DNA of 64,000 nt, taken from NCBI RefSeq assembly GCF_004352845.1, contig NZ_SJRX01000002.1, forward strand, positions 310,001 to 374,000, written 5' to 3'. The stretch comes from Luteimonas terricola (GTDB lineage Bacteria; Pseudomonadota; Gammaproteobacteria; Xanthomonadales; Xanthomonadaceae). Both the position numbers and the translations under genes were made by a program. The notes below the pieces were generated by a model, which did no database searches, was not told where the DNA came from, and saw nothing but the letters and a program-made list of their open reading frames with translations. Shown one piece after another: positions 26,347-35,645 of the stretch (position 1 is the stretch's first letter; each line of letters begins with the position of its first letter).

Positions 26347-27898
26347 GGTACCCGGCACGCCGGAGTCCACGGACGCGTCGCAGCCGACCGGCGCGCCGCT
26401 GCTGCCATCGGGCGGCGACGAACGCCGCCTGCACCCCTGGTCGTGGCTGTTCGTGCTGCTGCAGCAGCTGCGCCAGTTCATCGTGCCGCTGCTGGTGCTG
26501 GTGTTCCTGGGCCGCGGCGACAGCTACGCGCTCTGGCCGCTGGTCGGCGTGGCGGTGCTCGCGGCGGCCTCGATCTGGCGCTACTTCACCTACCGCTACC
26601 GTGTCGACGACGACCGGCTGGTGGTCCGCGAAGGCCTGCTAGAACGCCAGGTGCGGCAGGTGCCGTTCGCGCGGATCCACAACGTGGCCCTGCACCAGAC
26701 GCTGCTGCACCGCCTGTTCGGCGTGGCCGAAGTGCGCCTGGAGTCGGCCGGCGGCACCAAGCCCGAGGCCGAGATGCGCGTGCTGCGCATGGACGAGGCG
26801 CTGGCGCTGGAGCGCCTGATCCGCACCCGCGGCGCGGCGGCCGCCGATACCGGCGATGTCGAGGGCGAAGGCGTCGCGGCCGGCCACGGCGATGGCAGGC
26901 TGCTGCTCGCGCTCCCGGTTGCCGAGCTCCTGCGCCTGGGTCTGGTGAGCAACCGCGGCATGGTGGTGGTCGCCGGTGCGTTCGCCGTGTCCTGGCAGGT
27001 GCTGCCCGACCGCATGTTCGCAGTCGCGGTGCAGGACGCCGCGGGCAAGGCCTTCGGCTACGCCAGCAGCCTCGCCGACGGCATGGTCGCGCGCGCGGCG
27101 GCGATGGCCCTGGTAGTGGTGGTGGCGCTGGCCCTGCTGCGCGTGCTCTCGGTGGCGCTGGCGCTGCTGCAGTACCACGGCTTCCGGCTGCTGCTGCAGG
27201 GCCGGCGACTGACCGTGGAGCGCGGCCTGCTGACCCGCCTGCGCACCAGCGCGCCGCGGCAGCGGATCCAGTCCTGGACGCTGCGCGAAGGTGTGCTCCA
27301 CCGCCTGCTGCGGCGGCGCGCGCTGCATATCGACACCGTCGCCAGCGCCGGCGAGGGCGGTGAACAGCGCGGCCTGCGCGAACTGGCGCCGATCGCCACG
27401 CCCGAGGCCTGCGATGCGCTGGTGCGCGAGGTGCTTCCCGGCGTGGCCTGGCCGCCCGTGGGCTGGCGGCGGCTGCATCCGCGCGCGTGGCAGCGGCTGG
27501 CGCTGCCCGGACTTGTCTTTTCAGCGCTGGCGACGGTTGCCGCCTGCTGGTATTTCGGCCTGCCGGGCCTGTTGGCCCTGGCCTGGGCGCCGTGGGCGGT
27601 CCATGCCGCCCGCCAGCACGCATGGCGCGCGGGCTATGCGCTCGACGCCCGCATGCTTGCGGTGCGCGAAGGCTGGTGGACACGGCGCTGGCGCTTCGCC
27701 GAGATCGAGAAGCTGCAGGCGCTGAGCCTGCAGCAATCGCCGCTGGACCGCTGGTTCGGCATGGCCACGCTGTGGCTCGACACCGCCGGCGCACGCCCCA
27801 CCACGCTGCTGCAGCTGCGCTTCCTGCCCGAGGCCGAAGCGCGCGCCCTGCACGGCCGGCTGGCGGCGGAGCTGGCGCGGATGCCGCTGCGCTGGTAG
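26330..27898 (+). CDS. Bacterial PH-domain (bPH2) membrane protein with three PH repeats, YdbT-like
   Basis: 522 residues from the ATG at 26330, which overlaps the upstream PH gene by 17 bp. The layout is three repeats of a hydrophobic helix pair plus a bPH2 domain. The PH parts start near YRVDDDRLVVREGLLERQVRQVPFARIHNV (about 86-115), GFRLLLQGRRLTVERGLLTR (about 285-304) and YALDARMLAVREGWWTRRWRF (about 436-456). The recurring RxxRIQ/RIHN and LLHRLFG/LLRRRALH segments are the family hallmark. The longer open frame 5' of 26330 runs through the upstream gene and is not used. Partner of the YdbS-like protein; function unknown, probably at the inner membrane. Confidence 0.87.
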   Translation: MPTTPEVPGTPESTDASQPTGAPLLPSGGDERRLHPWSWLFVLLQQLRQFIVPLLVLVFLGRGDSYALWPLVGVAVLAAASIWRYFTYRYRVDDDRLVVREGLLERQVRQVPFARIHNVALHQTLLHRLFGVAEVRLESAGGTKPEAEMRVLRMDEALALERLIRTRGAAAADTGDVEGEGVAAGHGDGRLLLALPVAELLRLGLVSNRGMVVVAGAFAVSWQVLPDRMFAVAVQDAAGKAFGYASSLADGMVARAAAMALVVVVALALLRVLSVALALLQYHGFRLLLQGRRLTVERGLLTRLRTSAPRQRIQSWTLREGVLHRLLRRRALHIDTVASAGEGGEQRGLRELAPIATPEACDALVREVLPGVAWPPVGWRRLHPRAWQRLALPGLVFSALATVAACWYFGLPGLLALAWAPWAVHAARQHAWRAGYALDARMLAVREGWWTRRWRFAEIEKLQALSLQQSPLDRWFGMATLWLDTAGARPTTLLQLRFLPEAEARALHGRLAAELARMPLRW

Positions 27899-27956
27899 CG
27901 GCGCGCAGCTGACCGCTGCTGCGGTGAGGCTCGTCGTCCCCGGGCCCGTCCGCAGT

Positions 27957-28811
27957 TCAGGCCGCAGCGTCGAGTGCGACGGGTGCGGCGCCAGACTGGA
28001 TGCCGAACTCCGTCCAGGTCCGCTTGCCGGAACGGGTCTCCGCGCGCAGGGCGCGGTTGAAGGCGATGCTCTCTTCGGTGGCATAGCCACGCGGATGGTC
28101 GAGGTGGACCACGACCGCGCGGTGGCGGATGCGCTTGCCGCGGATCCCGGCGTTCTCCATCCGCTCGCCGAACTCCCGGTCCTGGCCCCCGTAGCGCATG
28201 CGCTGGTCGAAGCCGTTGATCGCCAGCACGTCGCGCGTCCAGCCCGAGGCGTTGTGCCCGTTCCAGCTCGCGCGGGCAGGGCTGACCACGTCCAGCAGGC
28301 GCGCAGTGGCCGGGCCTGCGGTCAGCTTGCGGTCGCGGTGCGAGCGCGGCATGCCGCTGGCATGGAGCCAGCGCGCATCGAAGCAGCGCTGGCCGTGGAT
28401 GTCGTCGGCGGTGATTGCGCGGCTCGTCGCCATCGGGAGCTTGTGGTAACCCCCCGACAGGAAGCGCCCCGGCGCGCGCTCGCGCAGGTGGGTGGAAACG
28501 AAATCCGCCCGCGGAATGCAGTCGCCGTCGGTAAACACCAGGTAGTCCGAACGCGCGGCGGCGATCGCCATGTTCAGCGCCTCGCACTTGCGGAAGCCTT
28601 GATCCGGCTGCCAGAGGTGGCGCACCGGCATCGGCAGCAGCGGCCGCAGCGCCTGCAGGCGCTCCCGGGTGAAGTCGTCGCTGCCGTCGTCGGCCACCAG
28701 CACCTCGAAGTCGACGCGGTCCTGTACCGCGAAACCGAGCAGCACCTTCTCCAGCCAGTCCGGCTGGTTGTAGGTGGTGAAGATGACGCTGGCGGCGGGG
28801 GCATGTTCCAT
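27957..28811 (-). CDS. Glycosyltransferase family 2 with C-terminal GT7C-type motif
   Basis: 284 residues. GT-A fold: ASVIFTTYNQPDWLE (8-22), VLVADDGSDD, the metal-binding FTDGDCIPR (DxD), then MRYGGQDREFGERMENAGI, which is the (W)GGEDxE-type signature of the C-terminal Glyco_transf_7C domain. Such proteins add hexoses to lipopolysaccharide or capsule. The ATG at 28811 gives the natural beginning MEHAPAASVIFTTYN; no strong Shine-Dalgarno run precedes it, and alternative upstream starts exist. Part of a five-gene glycosyltransferase cluster (27957-32666) with mixed orientations. Donor and acceptor cannot be predicted. Confidence 0.87.
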   Translation of the reverse strand: MEHAPAASVIFTTYNQPDWLEKVLLGFAVQDRVDFEVLVADDGSDDFTRERLQALRPLLPMPVRHLWQPDQGFRKCEALNMAIAAARSDYLVFTDGDCIPRADFVSTHLRERAPGRFLSGGYHKLPMATSRAITADDIHGQRCFDARWLHASGMPRSHRDRKLTAGPATARLLDVVSPARASWNGHNASGWTRDVLAINGFDQRMRYGGQDREFGERMENAGIRGKRIRHRAVVVHLDHPRGYATEESIAFNRALRAETRSGKRTWTEFGIQSGAAPVALDAAA

Positions 28812-28942
28812 CAGGCAATGATGACACCCGACGATGACAGCGCGCCTACGCCCGGGCGACAACCTTGTTGCAATGCCGGGCGGTGATACTCCGGGAACGC
28901 CCGACATCCGCACCCGCCAACCGGCCCTGCCCACCGCCCACC

Positions 28943-29752
28943 ATGCCGACCCCGATCTCCGCCACCGTGATCACGTTCAACGAAGCCGACCGCATCGGCG
29001 ACTGCCTGGCTGCGCTTGCGTTCTGCGACGAGGTCCTGGTGGTCGACTCCGGATCGACCGACGCCACCCGCGAGATCGCCGCAGCGGCCGGCGCACGCGT
29101 CCTGGTGCGGCCGTTCGACGGCTTCCGCAGCCAGAAGCAGTTCGCCGTGGAACAGGCCACCCACGACTGGGTGCTGAGCGTCGACGCCGACGAGTGCGTC
29201 ACCCCCCAACTGGCGGCTTCGATCCAGGCCGAGCGCGCGCGCGGGTTCGAGGGCGCCGCCGGCTATCGCTTCGCGCGCTGCTCGGAATACTTCGGCCGCT
29301 ACCTGCGCCACGGCAACGCCTATCCGGACCGCAAGCTGCGGCTGTTCGACCGTCGCCGCGGCGGCTGGCGCGGCGATCGCGAGATCCACGAGACCGCGAG
29401 CGTCGACGGCCCGGTCCGCACCCTGGCCGGTGACCTCCTGCACCACCCGTTCCGGTCGTTCGAGCACCAGCTCGCCAAGGGCCGCCAGTACGCGCAGATG
29501 ATGGCCGAGCATGCAAACGCCCGAGGCAGGCGCGCCACGCTGGGCAAGCTGGTCCTGGCGCCGGCGTGGCGGTTCTGGCGCGGATACCTGCTGCGCGGCG
29601 GTTTCCGCGATGGCTGGGCGGGGCTGGTGTACGCGTACGTCACCGCCGACACGGCACGCCAGAAGACCGTCCGCCTGTGGCTGCTGCAGCGCGCGGCCGG
29701 TGACGTCAGCAGCGCGCCGGGCCCCAATAACCGATCCGGCGGCGCAGCCTGA
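28943..29752 (+). CDS. Glycosyltransferase family 2, WaaE/KdtX-like
   Basis: 269 residues from the ATG at 28943 (MPTPISATVITFNEADRIGDCL); the frame is open further upstream but that part is not GT sequence. Motifs: VVDSGSTDATREIA, WVLSVDADECVTP (DxD), then YPDRKLRLFDRRRGGWRGDREIHE and LLHHPFRSFEHQLAKGRQYAQMM, which together mark the WaaE/KdtX branch that adds a beta-glucose to lipopolysaccharide inner core heptose. The C-terminal part (WRFWRGYLLRGGFRDGWAG) is the membrane-associating end. Its last 47 bp overlap the end of the convergent gene at 29706. A second member of the same branch lies at 30764. Confidence 0.88.
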   Translation: MPTPISATVITFNEADRIGDCLAALAFCDEVLVVDSGSTDATREIAAAAGARVLVRPFDGFRSQKQFAVEQATHDWVLSVDADECVTPQLAASIQAERARGFEGAAGYRFARCSEYFGRYLRHGNAYPDRKLRLFDRRRGGWRGDREIHETASVDGPVRTLAGDLLHHPFRSFEHQLAKGRQYAQMMAEHANARGRRATLGKLVLAPAWRFWRGYLLRGGFRDGWAGLVYAYVTADTARQKTVRLWLLQRAAGDVSSAPGPNNRSGGAA

Positions 29753-30743
29753 GCTTTCGCCACAGGTTGCGCGGCCTGGGTACACGGTTGCGGCCACCAC
29801 GCGCGAGGAAGTCGTCGATCGCCTGCAGTACCCGTTCGCTGCTGCAGCCGTCACGCGAGGGGTGGATTTCGTCGCCGTAGGCGCGGATGGCCTCCATCAG
29901 TTCCGGCGGGCGCGACAGCGCGCGGGCGATGGCCGGCTCGAAGTCGGCCGGAGCGTCGATGTCGATCAGCTGCGGTCCCGGGCGGCGGTTGCGGAAGGTC
30001 ACGACCGGCTTGCCGGTGAGCAGGAACTCGTTGAGCGCCGATGATGTGTCGGAACACATCATGTCGACCTGCGGGAACAGCTCGAGGATGTTGTCGTTCT
30101 CGGCGAATGTCAGGTGATCATTCTGCAGCGCCTTGAACTTCGCCACGGTCTCCGCCGCCATCTTCGGGTGGAAGGTGACGATCCAGCGCCAGCGGCCGTC
30201 GCGCGACAGCCGCCGCACCTCTTCGTACAGGGTCTCGGCGGCGCTCCACGAAGGCGAGAACGTGGAGTGGTAGAGGATGACCGGGACGTCGCGCACGGGC
30301 GGGAGCGGGCCCGCGATCGAGCGCATGAAGGGATCGAGCTTCGGCCAGCCGGTTTCAGCGACGCTGAAATGCCCCAGCCTCTCCGCCAGCGCCTGGAACT
30401 GGACGGTGTCGCGCGGTCCGGTGGTGCAGTACAGGTCGAAGAAGCCGCGGATGTAGATGTGCCGCGGCTTGCCCGCGTCGAAGCCGTGGAAGACCTCCAC
30501 CTTCGCGCCGGGAAAGAAGTGCGGCAGGTGGTTGCCGGGCGTCAGGACCGCGTCGGGGTGCCAATGGCGCACGCCCTGGACGTCGAGCAGGGTCTCGCCC
30601 TCGACGAGGTCGGCAGCGCCGGGGCCATCGAAGAACCACGCCGTCGCATCGCCACGCGCGCGGATGGCGTCCTGGATCGGGCGCAGGATCGCCAGCGCAT
30701 AGCGCTCGGAGCCGTACAGGAGATAGTGGCGCGGCTGTCTCAT
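29706..30743 (-). CDS. CDP-glycerol glycerophosphotransferase-like protein (GT-B fold)
   Basis: 345 residues. The ATG at 30743 follows GGAG at 8 bases. The C-terminal half resembles the CDP-glycerol:polyglycerophosphate glycerophosphotransferase/TagF catalytic core: ILYHSTFSPSW, FHPKMAAETVAKF, and MCSDTSSALNEFLLTGKPVVTF, the conserved SDxSS...KP nucleotide-site motif. The N-terminal half (HYLLYGSERYALAILRPIQD) is a second Rossmann-like lobe. In gram-negative bacteria such proteins add glycerol phosphate or related phospho-alditols to surface glycans. The gene ends inside the convergent WaaE-like gene and is 20 bp downstream of the glycosyltransferase at 30764, so these two are probably one transcript. 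Confidence 0.8.
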   Translation of the reverse strand: MRQPRHYLLYGSERYALAILRPIQDAIRARGDATAWFFDGPGAADLVEGETLLDVQGVRHWHPDAVLTPGNHLPHFFPGAKVEVFHGFDAGKPRHIYIRGFFDLYCTTGPRDTVQFQALAERLGHFSVAETGWPKLDPFMRSIAGPLPPVRDVPVILYHSTFSPSWSAAETLYEEVRRLSRDGRWRWIVTFHPKMAAETVAKFKALQNDHLTFAENDNILELFPQVDMMCSDTSSALNEFLLTGKPVVTFRNRRPGPQLIDIDAPADFEPAIARALSRPPELMEAIRAYGDEIHPSRDGCSSERVLQAIDDFLARGGRNRVPRPRNLWRKLRLRRRIGYWGPARC

Positions 30744-30763
30744 CGGAACTCCGGGGGCAGGTG

Positions 30764-31579
30764 TCAACGGTCGAGGCCATGGCGCAGCAGGACCGCGCGG
30801 GCTTGCTCGACGGACTCGGGGTTGCGCACCATCTCGTAGTAGCGGATGCGCTTGTAGACCGCGTACGCGGCCGCGGTATGCGCCACCACCAGGCCGCGCC
30901 AGCCATCGAGGAGGGCCAGGCGCAGCAACGCCTCCTTGGCGAACGATGCCACATACACCAGGGGCGCCATCCACACGCGCGGCGGCCGGCCGCGCTCGAG
31001 CCAGTCGCGGCACTTGAGCTCGGCGTAGCGCAGCACCTTCAGCTGTTTGTGCGGAAGCGTGGGGTTGTGCAGGTGTTCGAACGCGACATCGAGCGATTCC
31101 GCACGCCCGTCCCAACGCAGCGACTCATGCACGCGGGCATCGCTCCACCGCGCGCGCCCGCGGTGGTAGAGCCGGGCCATGCGTTCGCCCACCATCGGTC
31201 GGTACCAGCGCATGGGCGCACCCATGTACAGGGTGCGCCGGCGCAGCACGGCCACGGCCGCGTCACCCGCAAGCACTCCGGGCAGCAGCCGGGTGAGGTG
31301 CATCGCATCCTCGGGGCCGAAGTACTCGTCCGCGTCCAGGACCAGGATCCAGTCGTGGCTGGCCTGGGTGGTGGCAAAATTGCGCTGCGCGCCGAAGCCC
31401 AGCCAGTCCTGGTGGACCACGCGCGCGCCATGGGCCTGCGCGATCGCCGCGGTGTCGTCGTCGCTCCCGCTGTCGAGCACCACCTTCTCGGCGGCGAAGG
31501 GCACGCTATCCAGGCAACGGGCGATATTGGCCGCCTCGTTGTGCGTGATGACGAGCAGCGTGAGCGGCAGGGTCGGCAT
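30764..31579 (-). CDS. Glycosyltransferase family 2, WaaE/KdtX-like (second copy)
   Basis: 271 residues beginning MPTLPLTLLVITHNEAANIARCL. Motifs: VVLDSGSDDDTAAIA, GAQRNFATTQASHDWILVLDADEYFGP (DxD), and RLYHRGRARWSDARVHESLRW, the same order as the gene at 28943 but with low identity. The C-terminal section has hydrophobic patches (WMAPLVYVASFAKEALLRLALLDGWRGLV) typical of membrane association. Probably acts on lipopolysaccharide core or a related glycolipid. First gene of a two-gene minus-strand transcript with 29706; divergent from the glycosyltransferase at 31734 across 155 bp. Confidence 0.88.
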   Translation of the reverse strand: MPTLPLTLLVITHNEAANIARCLDSVPFAAEKVVLDSGSDDDTAAIAQAHGARVVHQDWLGFGAQRNFATTQASHDWILVLDADEYFGPEDAMHLTRLLPGVLAGDAAVAVLRRRTLYMGAPMRWYRPMVGERMARLYHRGRARWSDARVHESLRWDGRAESLDVAFEHLHNPTLPHKQLKVLRYAELKCRDWLERGRPPRVWMAPLVYVASFAKEALLRLALLDGWRGLVVAHTAAAYAVYKRIRYYEMVRNPESVEQARAVLLRHGLDR

Positions 31580-31733
31580 CGGGCAATGGTAGCGGACACG
31601 ACCACCGTTACCACTTGAAGAAGGATTCTTGACGCCGCGTTAACGGTCATGGGAGAACCCTGCGCGGCCTTGACTGACCAGCGGCGCCTGCGGGGGGCAG
31701 GCGGCGTGGCATCCACCCACACCACGTCTCCCA

Positions 31734-32666
31734 ATGCCCTTTCCCCGCACGCCCCGCCTTCACCGCGTCGCTCCGTCGGGACCGCCGGCCTCCATCAGCC
31801 TCGTGGTGACCACCTACAACTGGACCGAGGCGCTGGCGCGGGTGCTCGACAGCGCCGCCCGACAGACCCGTCCACCCGATGAAGTCATCGTGGCCGACGA
31901 TGGCTCGTGCGCGCTCACCTCGGACCTCGTCGCCACAGTGGCCGGCGGCTATCCGGTGCCGCTGCGCCACGCCTGGCAAGACGACCTCGGCTTCCGTGCC
32001 GGGCGTGCGCGCAACCTCGCGATCGCCGCGGCGCAGGGCGAGTACGTGCTTCTGCTGGACGGCGACATGGTGCTCGAGCGCCACTTCGTCGCCGATCACG
32101 CACACGCGGCACGGCGCGGCAGCTTCGTGCAGGGTTCGCGCGTGCTGACCAGCCCAGCGTTCCGCGAGCGCATGCTCGCCCGGCCCGATGCGCAACCCAC
32201 GCCGCTGTCCCGGGGGGTCGCGCGCCGACGCAACGCCCTGCGCTCCCTGGCGCTCTCCGACGCCTGGCTGTCCATGAACAGGCGCACCACGCCGCATGCC
32301 ATCAAGACCTGCAACCAGGGCTGGTGGCGCACGGATCTGCTGCAGCTCAACGGCTTCGACGAACGCATGGAAGGCTGGGGGCGCGAGGACCTCGAGCTTG
32401 CCTGGCGCGCGCACCATGCGGGCATCAACTGCCGGCAACTGCGCTTCGCAGGACTTGCCTACCATCTCCACCACGAGGAGCGGCACAGCGACGGCGAGAG
32501 CCCGAACGATCGCTTCGTCGCCGAGACCCGGGCGCACGGCCTGCTCCGCTGCGAACGTGGACTTGATCACCACCTGGACGCGGCACGGCGCGCGCCGCTT
32601 CCCGACCTGCGTGTCGCACGCCGGCAGCCTAGGCCCCGCCCGCGGCCTTGCGCAGCCGGGCGATGA
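31734..32666 (+). CDS. Glycosyltransferase family 2 with C-terminal GT7C-type domain
   Basis: 310 residues. GT-A motifs: [21 protein letters not shown] (21-41), VIVADDGS, and [19 protein letters not shown] (DxD). It then has [39 protein letters not shown], the Glyco_transf_7C signature with the WGREDxE core. It is related in architecture to the gene at 27957. The final Arg/Pro-rich tail overlaps rsmB by 38 bp on the opposite strand, so the last dozen residues are probably not functionally constrained. A cell-surface polysaccharide role is inferred from the cluster; the start MPFPRTP lacks a clear ribosome site and an internal start is possible. Confidence 0.86.
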   Translation: MPFPRTPRLHRVAPSGPPASISLVVTTYNWTEALARVLDSAARQTRPPDEVIVADDGSCALTSDLVATVAGGYPVPLRHAWQDDLGFRAGRARNLAIAAAQGEYVLLLDGDMVLERHFVADHAHAARRGSFVQGSRVLTSPAFRERMLARPDAQPTPLSRGVARRRNALRSLALSDAWLSMNRRTTPHAIKTCNQGWWRTDLLQLNGFDERMEGWGREDLELAWRAHHAGINCRQLRFAGLAYHLHHEERHSDGESPNDRFVAETRAHGLLRCERGLDHHLDAARRAPLPDLRVARRQPRPRPRPCAAGR

Positions 32667-33972
32667 AGAAGCCGTCCATGCCGTCTTCGCCCGGCAGCCG
32701 CTGACGCCCGGGGATCACGCCGTCCAAACGCACGCCGTCCACGGACACGCCGCGTCCGAACCCGTCGTCGAGCGGCTCGAGCAGCGCATCCGGGGTACGC
32801 ACCAGGAATGCCGCCACCTGCGCCTGGTTTTCCTGCTTGAGGATGGAACACGTCGCGTAGACCATGACGCCGCCCGGCGCGAGCGTGCTCCATAGCGCAT
32901 CGAGCAGGCGGGCCTGGAGCGCGACCAGCGCGGCCACGTCGGAGGCGCGCCGATGCAGCAGCACGTCGGGCTGGCGGCGGATGATGCCGGTGGCCGAACA
33001 GGGCGCATCCAGCAGGATCGCGTCGAACGCGACGCCGTCCCACCACGCCGCGGGTCGGGTTGCATCCCCCGCAAGCAGCGTCGCCCCGGCGCCCAGCTGC
33101 AGCCGGTCCAGAGTGGTGCGCACGCGGCGCAGGCGCTGCGGATCCACGTCCAGCGCCGTCAGGCGCAGCGTCGGCTCGCGTTCCAGCAGGTGCGCGGCCT
33201 TGCCGCCGGGCGCGGCGCAGGCATCGAGCACGCGGGCGCCGGCGGCCGGCGCGAGTGCGTCGGCCACGCGCTGCGCGGCGCCGTCCTGCACCGACACTGC
33301 GCCGGTTGCAAAGCCCGGAAGGCTCGCGACCGGCACCGGGACCTGCAGGCGCAGGCCGTCGTCGAGCCCGGCCACCGCCTCCGCTGCGATGCCGGCGTCG
33401 ATCAGCCTGGCGGCGTAGCCATCCCGCGACTGCTGCTGCCGGTTGACCCTGAGCCACAGCGGAGGGAGCTGTTCGCTGGCCTCCAGGATCGCGGCGGCAT
33501 CCTCCGGCCAGTCCGCGGCGATGCGTTCACGCAGCCACCCCGGCCAGTGGGCATGGGCGGGCGCGGCGGGCAGTCCTTCGCGCTGGGCCCGGCGCAGCAC
33601 GGCGTTGACCAGCCCCGCCTGGTGCGCCCGGCCGAGCGCGCGCGCGGCCTCGACCGTGGCCGCCACCGCGGCGTGCGCCGGCAGCTCGAGCGGGTCGAGC
33701 TGGGCGAACCCCGCGAGCAGCAGCGCGCGCAGCTCCCGGTCGCGCCGGCCCAGCGGACGCGGCAGCCAGGCCGCCAGCGCCGCGTCGTAGCGGGCCGGCT
33801 GGCGCAGCACGGCGAAGCAGATCGCTTCCACCAGGGCGCGGTCGCGGACGTCGGGCAGCGCACCCTGCGCCGCGCCAAGCGCGTCCTTGAGCGACTGCCC
33901 CTGGTGCAGGACCGCATCGAGGACGCGCGCGGCGACCACGCGCGAACGGGTTCCGGGCGAAAGCTTTTCCAT
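32629..33972 (-). CDS. rsmB: 16S rRNA (cytosine-967-C5)-methyltransferase RsmB
   Basis: 447 residues. The N-terminal NusB-like RNA-binding domain ([23 protein letters not shown]) is followed by a SAM-dependent methyltransferase: [15 protein letters not shown] (motif I), [12 protein letters not shown], then the two catalytic cysteines in [10 protein letters not shown] and [12 protein letters not shown], which are the m5C signature. It methylates C967 of 16S rRNA. Third gene of the conserved def-fmt-rsmB order, 71 bp after fmt. Its end overlaps the convergent glycosyltransferase by 38 bp. Confidence 0.96.
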   Translation of the reverse strand: MEKLSPGTRSRVVAARVLDAVLHQGQSLKDALGAAQGALPDVRDRALVEAICFAVLRQPARYDAALAAWLPRPLGRRDRELRALLLAGFAQLDPLELPAHAAVAATVEAARALGRAHQAGLVNAVLRRAQREGLPAAPAHAHWPGWLRERIAADWPEDAAAILEASEQLPPLWLRVNRQQQSRDGYAARLIDAGIAAEAVAGLDDGLRLQVPVPVASLPGFATGAVSVQDGAAQRVADALAPAAGARVLDACAAPGGKAAHLLEREPTLRLTALDVDPQRLRRVRTTLDRLQLGAGATLLAGDATRPAAWWDGVAFDAILLDAPCSATGIIRRQPDVLLHRRASDVAALVALQARLLDALWSTLAPGGVMVYATCSILKQENQAQVAAFLVRTPDALLEPLDDGFGRGVSVDGVRLDGVIPGRQRLPGEDGMDGFFIARLRKAAGGA

Positions 33973-34043
33973 CGCGCCATTGTCCGCGCTCCGCCGGCGC
34001 CGCGCATGCGGCGTGGCTGGTGGACGCCGAGGCGAGCTGGCGA

Positions 34044-34967
34044 CTACGCCCCCGCCGCCAGGTCACGGCGGGCATTGAGGTAATCGGCGGCGGTGATCGC
34101 CTTGCCACCGTCACGCTGCAGCACGCGGACGCGCAGCGCACCCTCGCCGCAGGCCACGTCGATGCCTTCGCGCCCGGCCGCAAGCACAGTGCCGGGCGTC
34201 GCGCCGGATGGCGCAGCGATGGCGATCGCGCCGTGGATGCGCACGCGCTCGCCGGCCAGCACGGCTTCCGCCATCGGCCAGGGATTGAAGGCGCGGACTT
34301 TGCGCTCCAGCGCTTCGGCCGGCTGCGACCAGTCGAGCTTCGCCTCGGCCTTGTCGAGCTTGTGGGCGTAGGTCACGCCGTCGTCCGGCTGCGGCCGCGG
34401 CACCGGGCGGATGCCGGCGCGCAGCAGACCGAGCCCGTCGGACAGCACCTGGGCACCGAGATCGGCAAGCCGGTCGTGCAGCTGGCCACCCGTCTCCCCT
34501 TCGCCGATCGACAGCGACTGCGACAGCAGCACCGGGCCGGTGTCCAGGCCCTTCTCCATCCGCATCAGGCAGACGCCGGTTTCGGCATCACCGGCCTCGA
34601 TCGCGCGCTGGATCGGCGCCGCGCCGCGCCAGCGCGGCAGCAGCGAAGCGTGCACGTTCCAGCAGCCGTCTTCGGGGATGTCGAGGATCTTCTGCGGCAG
34701 CAGCAGGCCGTAGGCCACCACCACCATCAGGTCGGGCTTGAGCGCACGCAGCGCATCGCGCGCGACCTGCGTTTTCAGGCTCTCCGGCTGCAGCACCGGG
34801 ATGCCGCGCGACAGCGCCTCGAGCTTCACCGGCGAGGCCTGCAGGCCGCGGCCGCGCCCCGCGGGACGGTCGGGCTGGGTGTAGACCGCCACCACTTCCG
34901 CCTTGCCGCAGGCGGCGCGCAGCGCAGGCACCGCGAACTCCGGCGTCCCCGCAAAGACGACCCTCAT
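34044..34967 (-). CDS. fmt: Methionyl-tRNA formyltransferase
   Basis: 307 residues, standard length. Transfers a formyl group from 10-formyl-tetrahydrofolate to initiator Met-tRNA. N-terminal formyltransferase fold: [18 protein letters not shown], then the active-site region [24 protein letters not shown] with the conserved Asn and His, and TGPVLL. The C-terminal OB-like tRNA-binding domain starts near 205 ([12 protein letters not shown]). It sits 21 bp downstream of def and upstream of rsmB in the classical translation-initiation operon, so formylation and deformylation enzymes are co-expressed. Confidence 0.97.
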   Translation of the reverse strand: MRVVFAGTPEFAVPALRAACGKAEVVAVYTQPDRPAGRGRGLQASPVKLEALSRGIPVLQPESLKTQVARDALRALKPDLMVVVAYGLLLPQKILDIPEDGCWNVHASLLPRWRGAAPIQRAIEAGDAETGVCLMRMEKGLDTGPVLLSQSLSIGEGETGGQLHDRLADLGAQVLSDGLGLLRAGIRPVPRPQPDDGVTYAHKLDKAEAKLDWSQPAEALERKVRAFNPWPMAEAVLAGERVRIHGAIAIAAPSGATPGTVLAAGREGIDVACGEGALRVRVLQRDGGKAITAADYLNARRDLAAGA

Positions 34968-34988
34968 CGGCCGGCCCCGCGGCGGCGG

Positions 34989-35504
34989 TCAGTCGCCATG
35001 CCGGCGCAGCTTGTCGTACTTCTTCATCGCCCGCTCGCGCTTGAGCGGCGAGAGGTGGTCGATGAACAGCTTGCCGTCGAGGTGGTCGACTTCATGCTGC
35101 ACGCAGGTGGCGAGCAGGCCGTCGACGGCCATCACGAACGGCTTGCCATGGCGGTCGAGCGCCTCGACCTCGATGCCGTCGGCGCGGGTGACGTCGGCGA
35201 AGATGCCCGGGATCGACAGGCAGCCCTCCTGGTGCACGCGCAGCTCGGCCGAGCGCTCGCGGATCACCGGGTTGATGAACACCAGCGGCTGCTCGTGGCC
35301 CTCGGTGACGTCGATCACCATGAAGCGCTCGTGGACGTCGACCTGGGTGGCCGCCAGGCCGATGCCCGGTGCTTCGTACATGGTCTCGAACATGTCGTCG
35401 AGCAGCCGCTGGAAGGCCGGATCGGCAATGCCGGCCGCCTCGCGCTCGGCGGCGACCTTGCGCAGATGGGGATGGGGGTGTTCGAGAATCGTGATCAGGG
35501 ACAT
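34989..35504 (-). CDS. def: Peptide deformylase
   Basis: 171 residues from the ATG at 35504 ([18 protein letters not shown]). Removes the formyl group from new polypeptides using a catalytic ferrous or zinc ion. All three family motifs are present: GIGLAATQ (48-54), EGCLSIPG with metal ligand Cys95, and QHEVDHLDG with ligands His137 and His141 and catalytic Glu138. First gene of def-fmt-rsmB; divergent from the LysM gene, with about 140 bp between the start codons that must hold both promoters. The open frame 15 codons longer is not family sequence. Confidence 0.97.
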   Translation of the reverse strand: MSLITILEHPHPHLRKVAAEREAAGIADPAFQRLLDDMFETMYEAPGIGLAATQVDVHERFMVIDVTEGHEQPLVFINPVIRERSAELRVHQEGCLSIPGIFADVTRADGIEVEALDRHGKPFVMAVDGLLATCVQHEVDHLDGKLFIDHLSPLKRERAMKKYDKLRRHGD

Positions 35505-35575
35505 GCGGGCGTGTGATAAAGGGTGGCAGCCGTCACAACCGGGCGGCACGGCGGGTAATTGTAGCGCCCGCAGGC

Positions 35576-35605
35576 TTGCGCCGGATCGGTTCCTGTAGGC
35601 ATAGT
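35576..35605 (+). promoter_or_regulatory. Candidate sigma-70 promoter for the LysM gene
   Basis: TTGCGC at 35576-35581 and CATAGT at 35600-35605 are separated by 18 bases and end 40 bp before the LysM start codon. Both boxes are imperfect; the call is weak and rests on position in the divergent def/LysM gap. Confidence 0.3.
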
Positions 35606-35645
35606 GCGGCCGCTATACGGGGAAATCTCCAAGGGGAGCAAGTAG

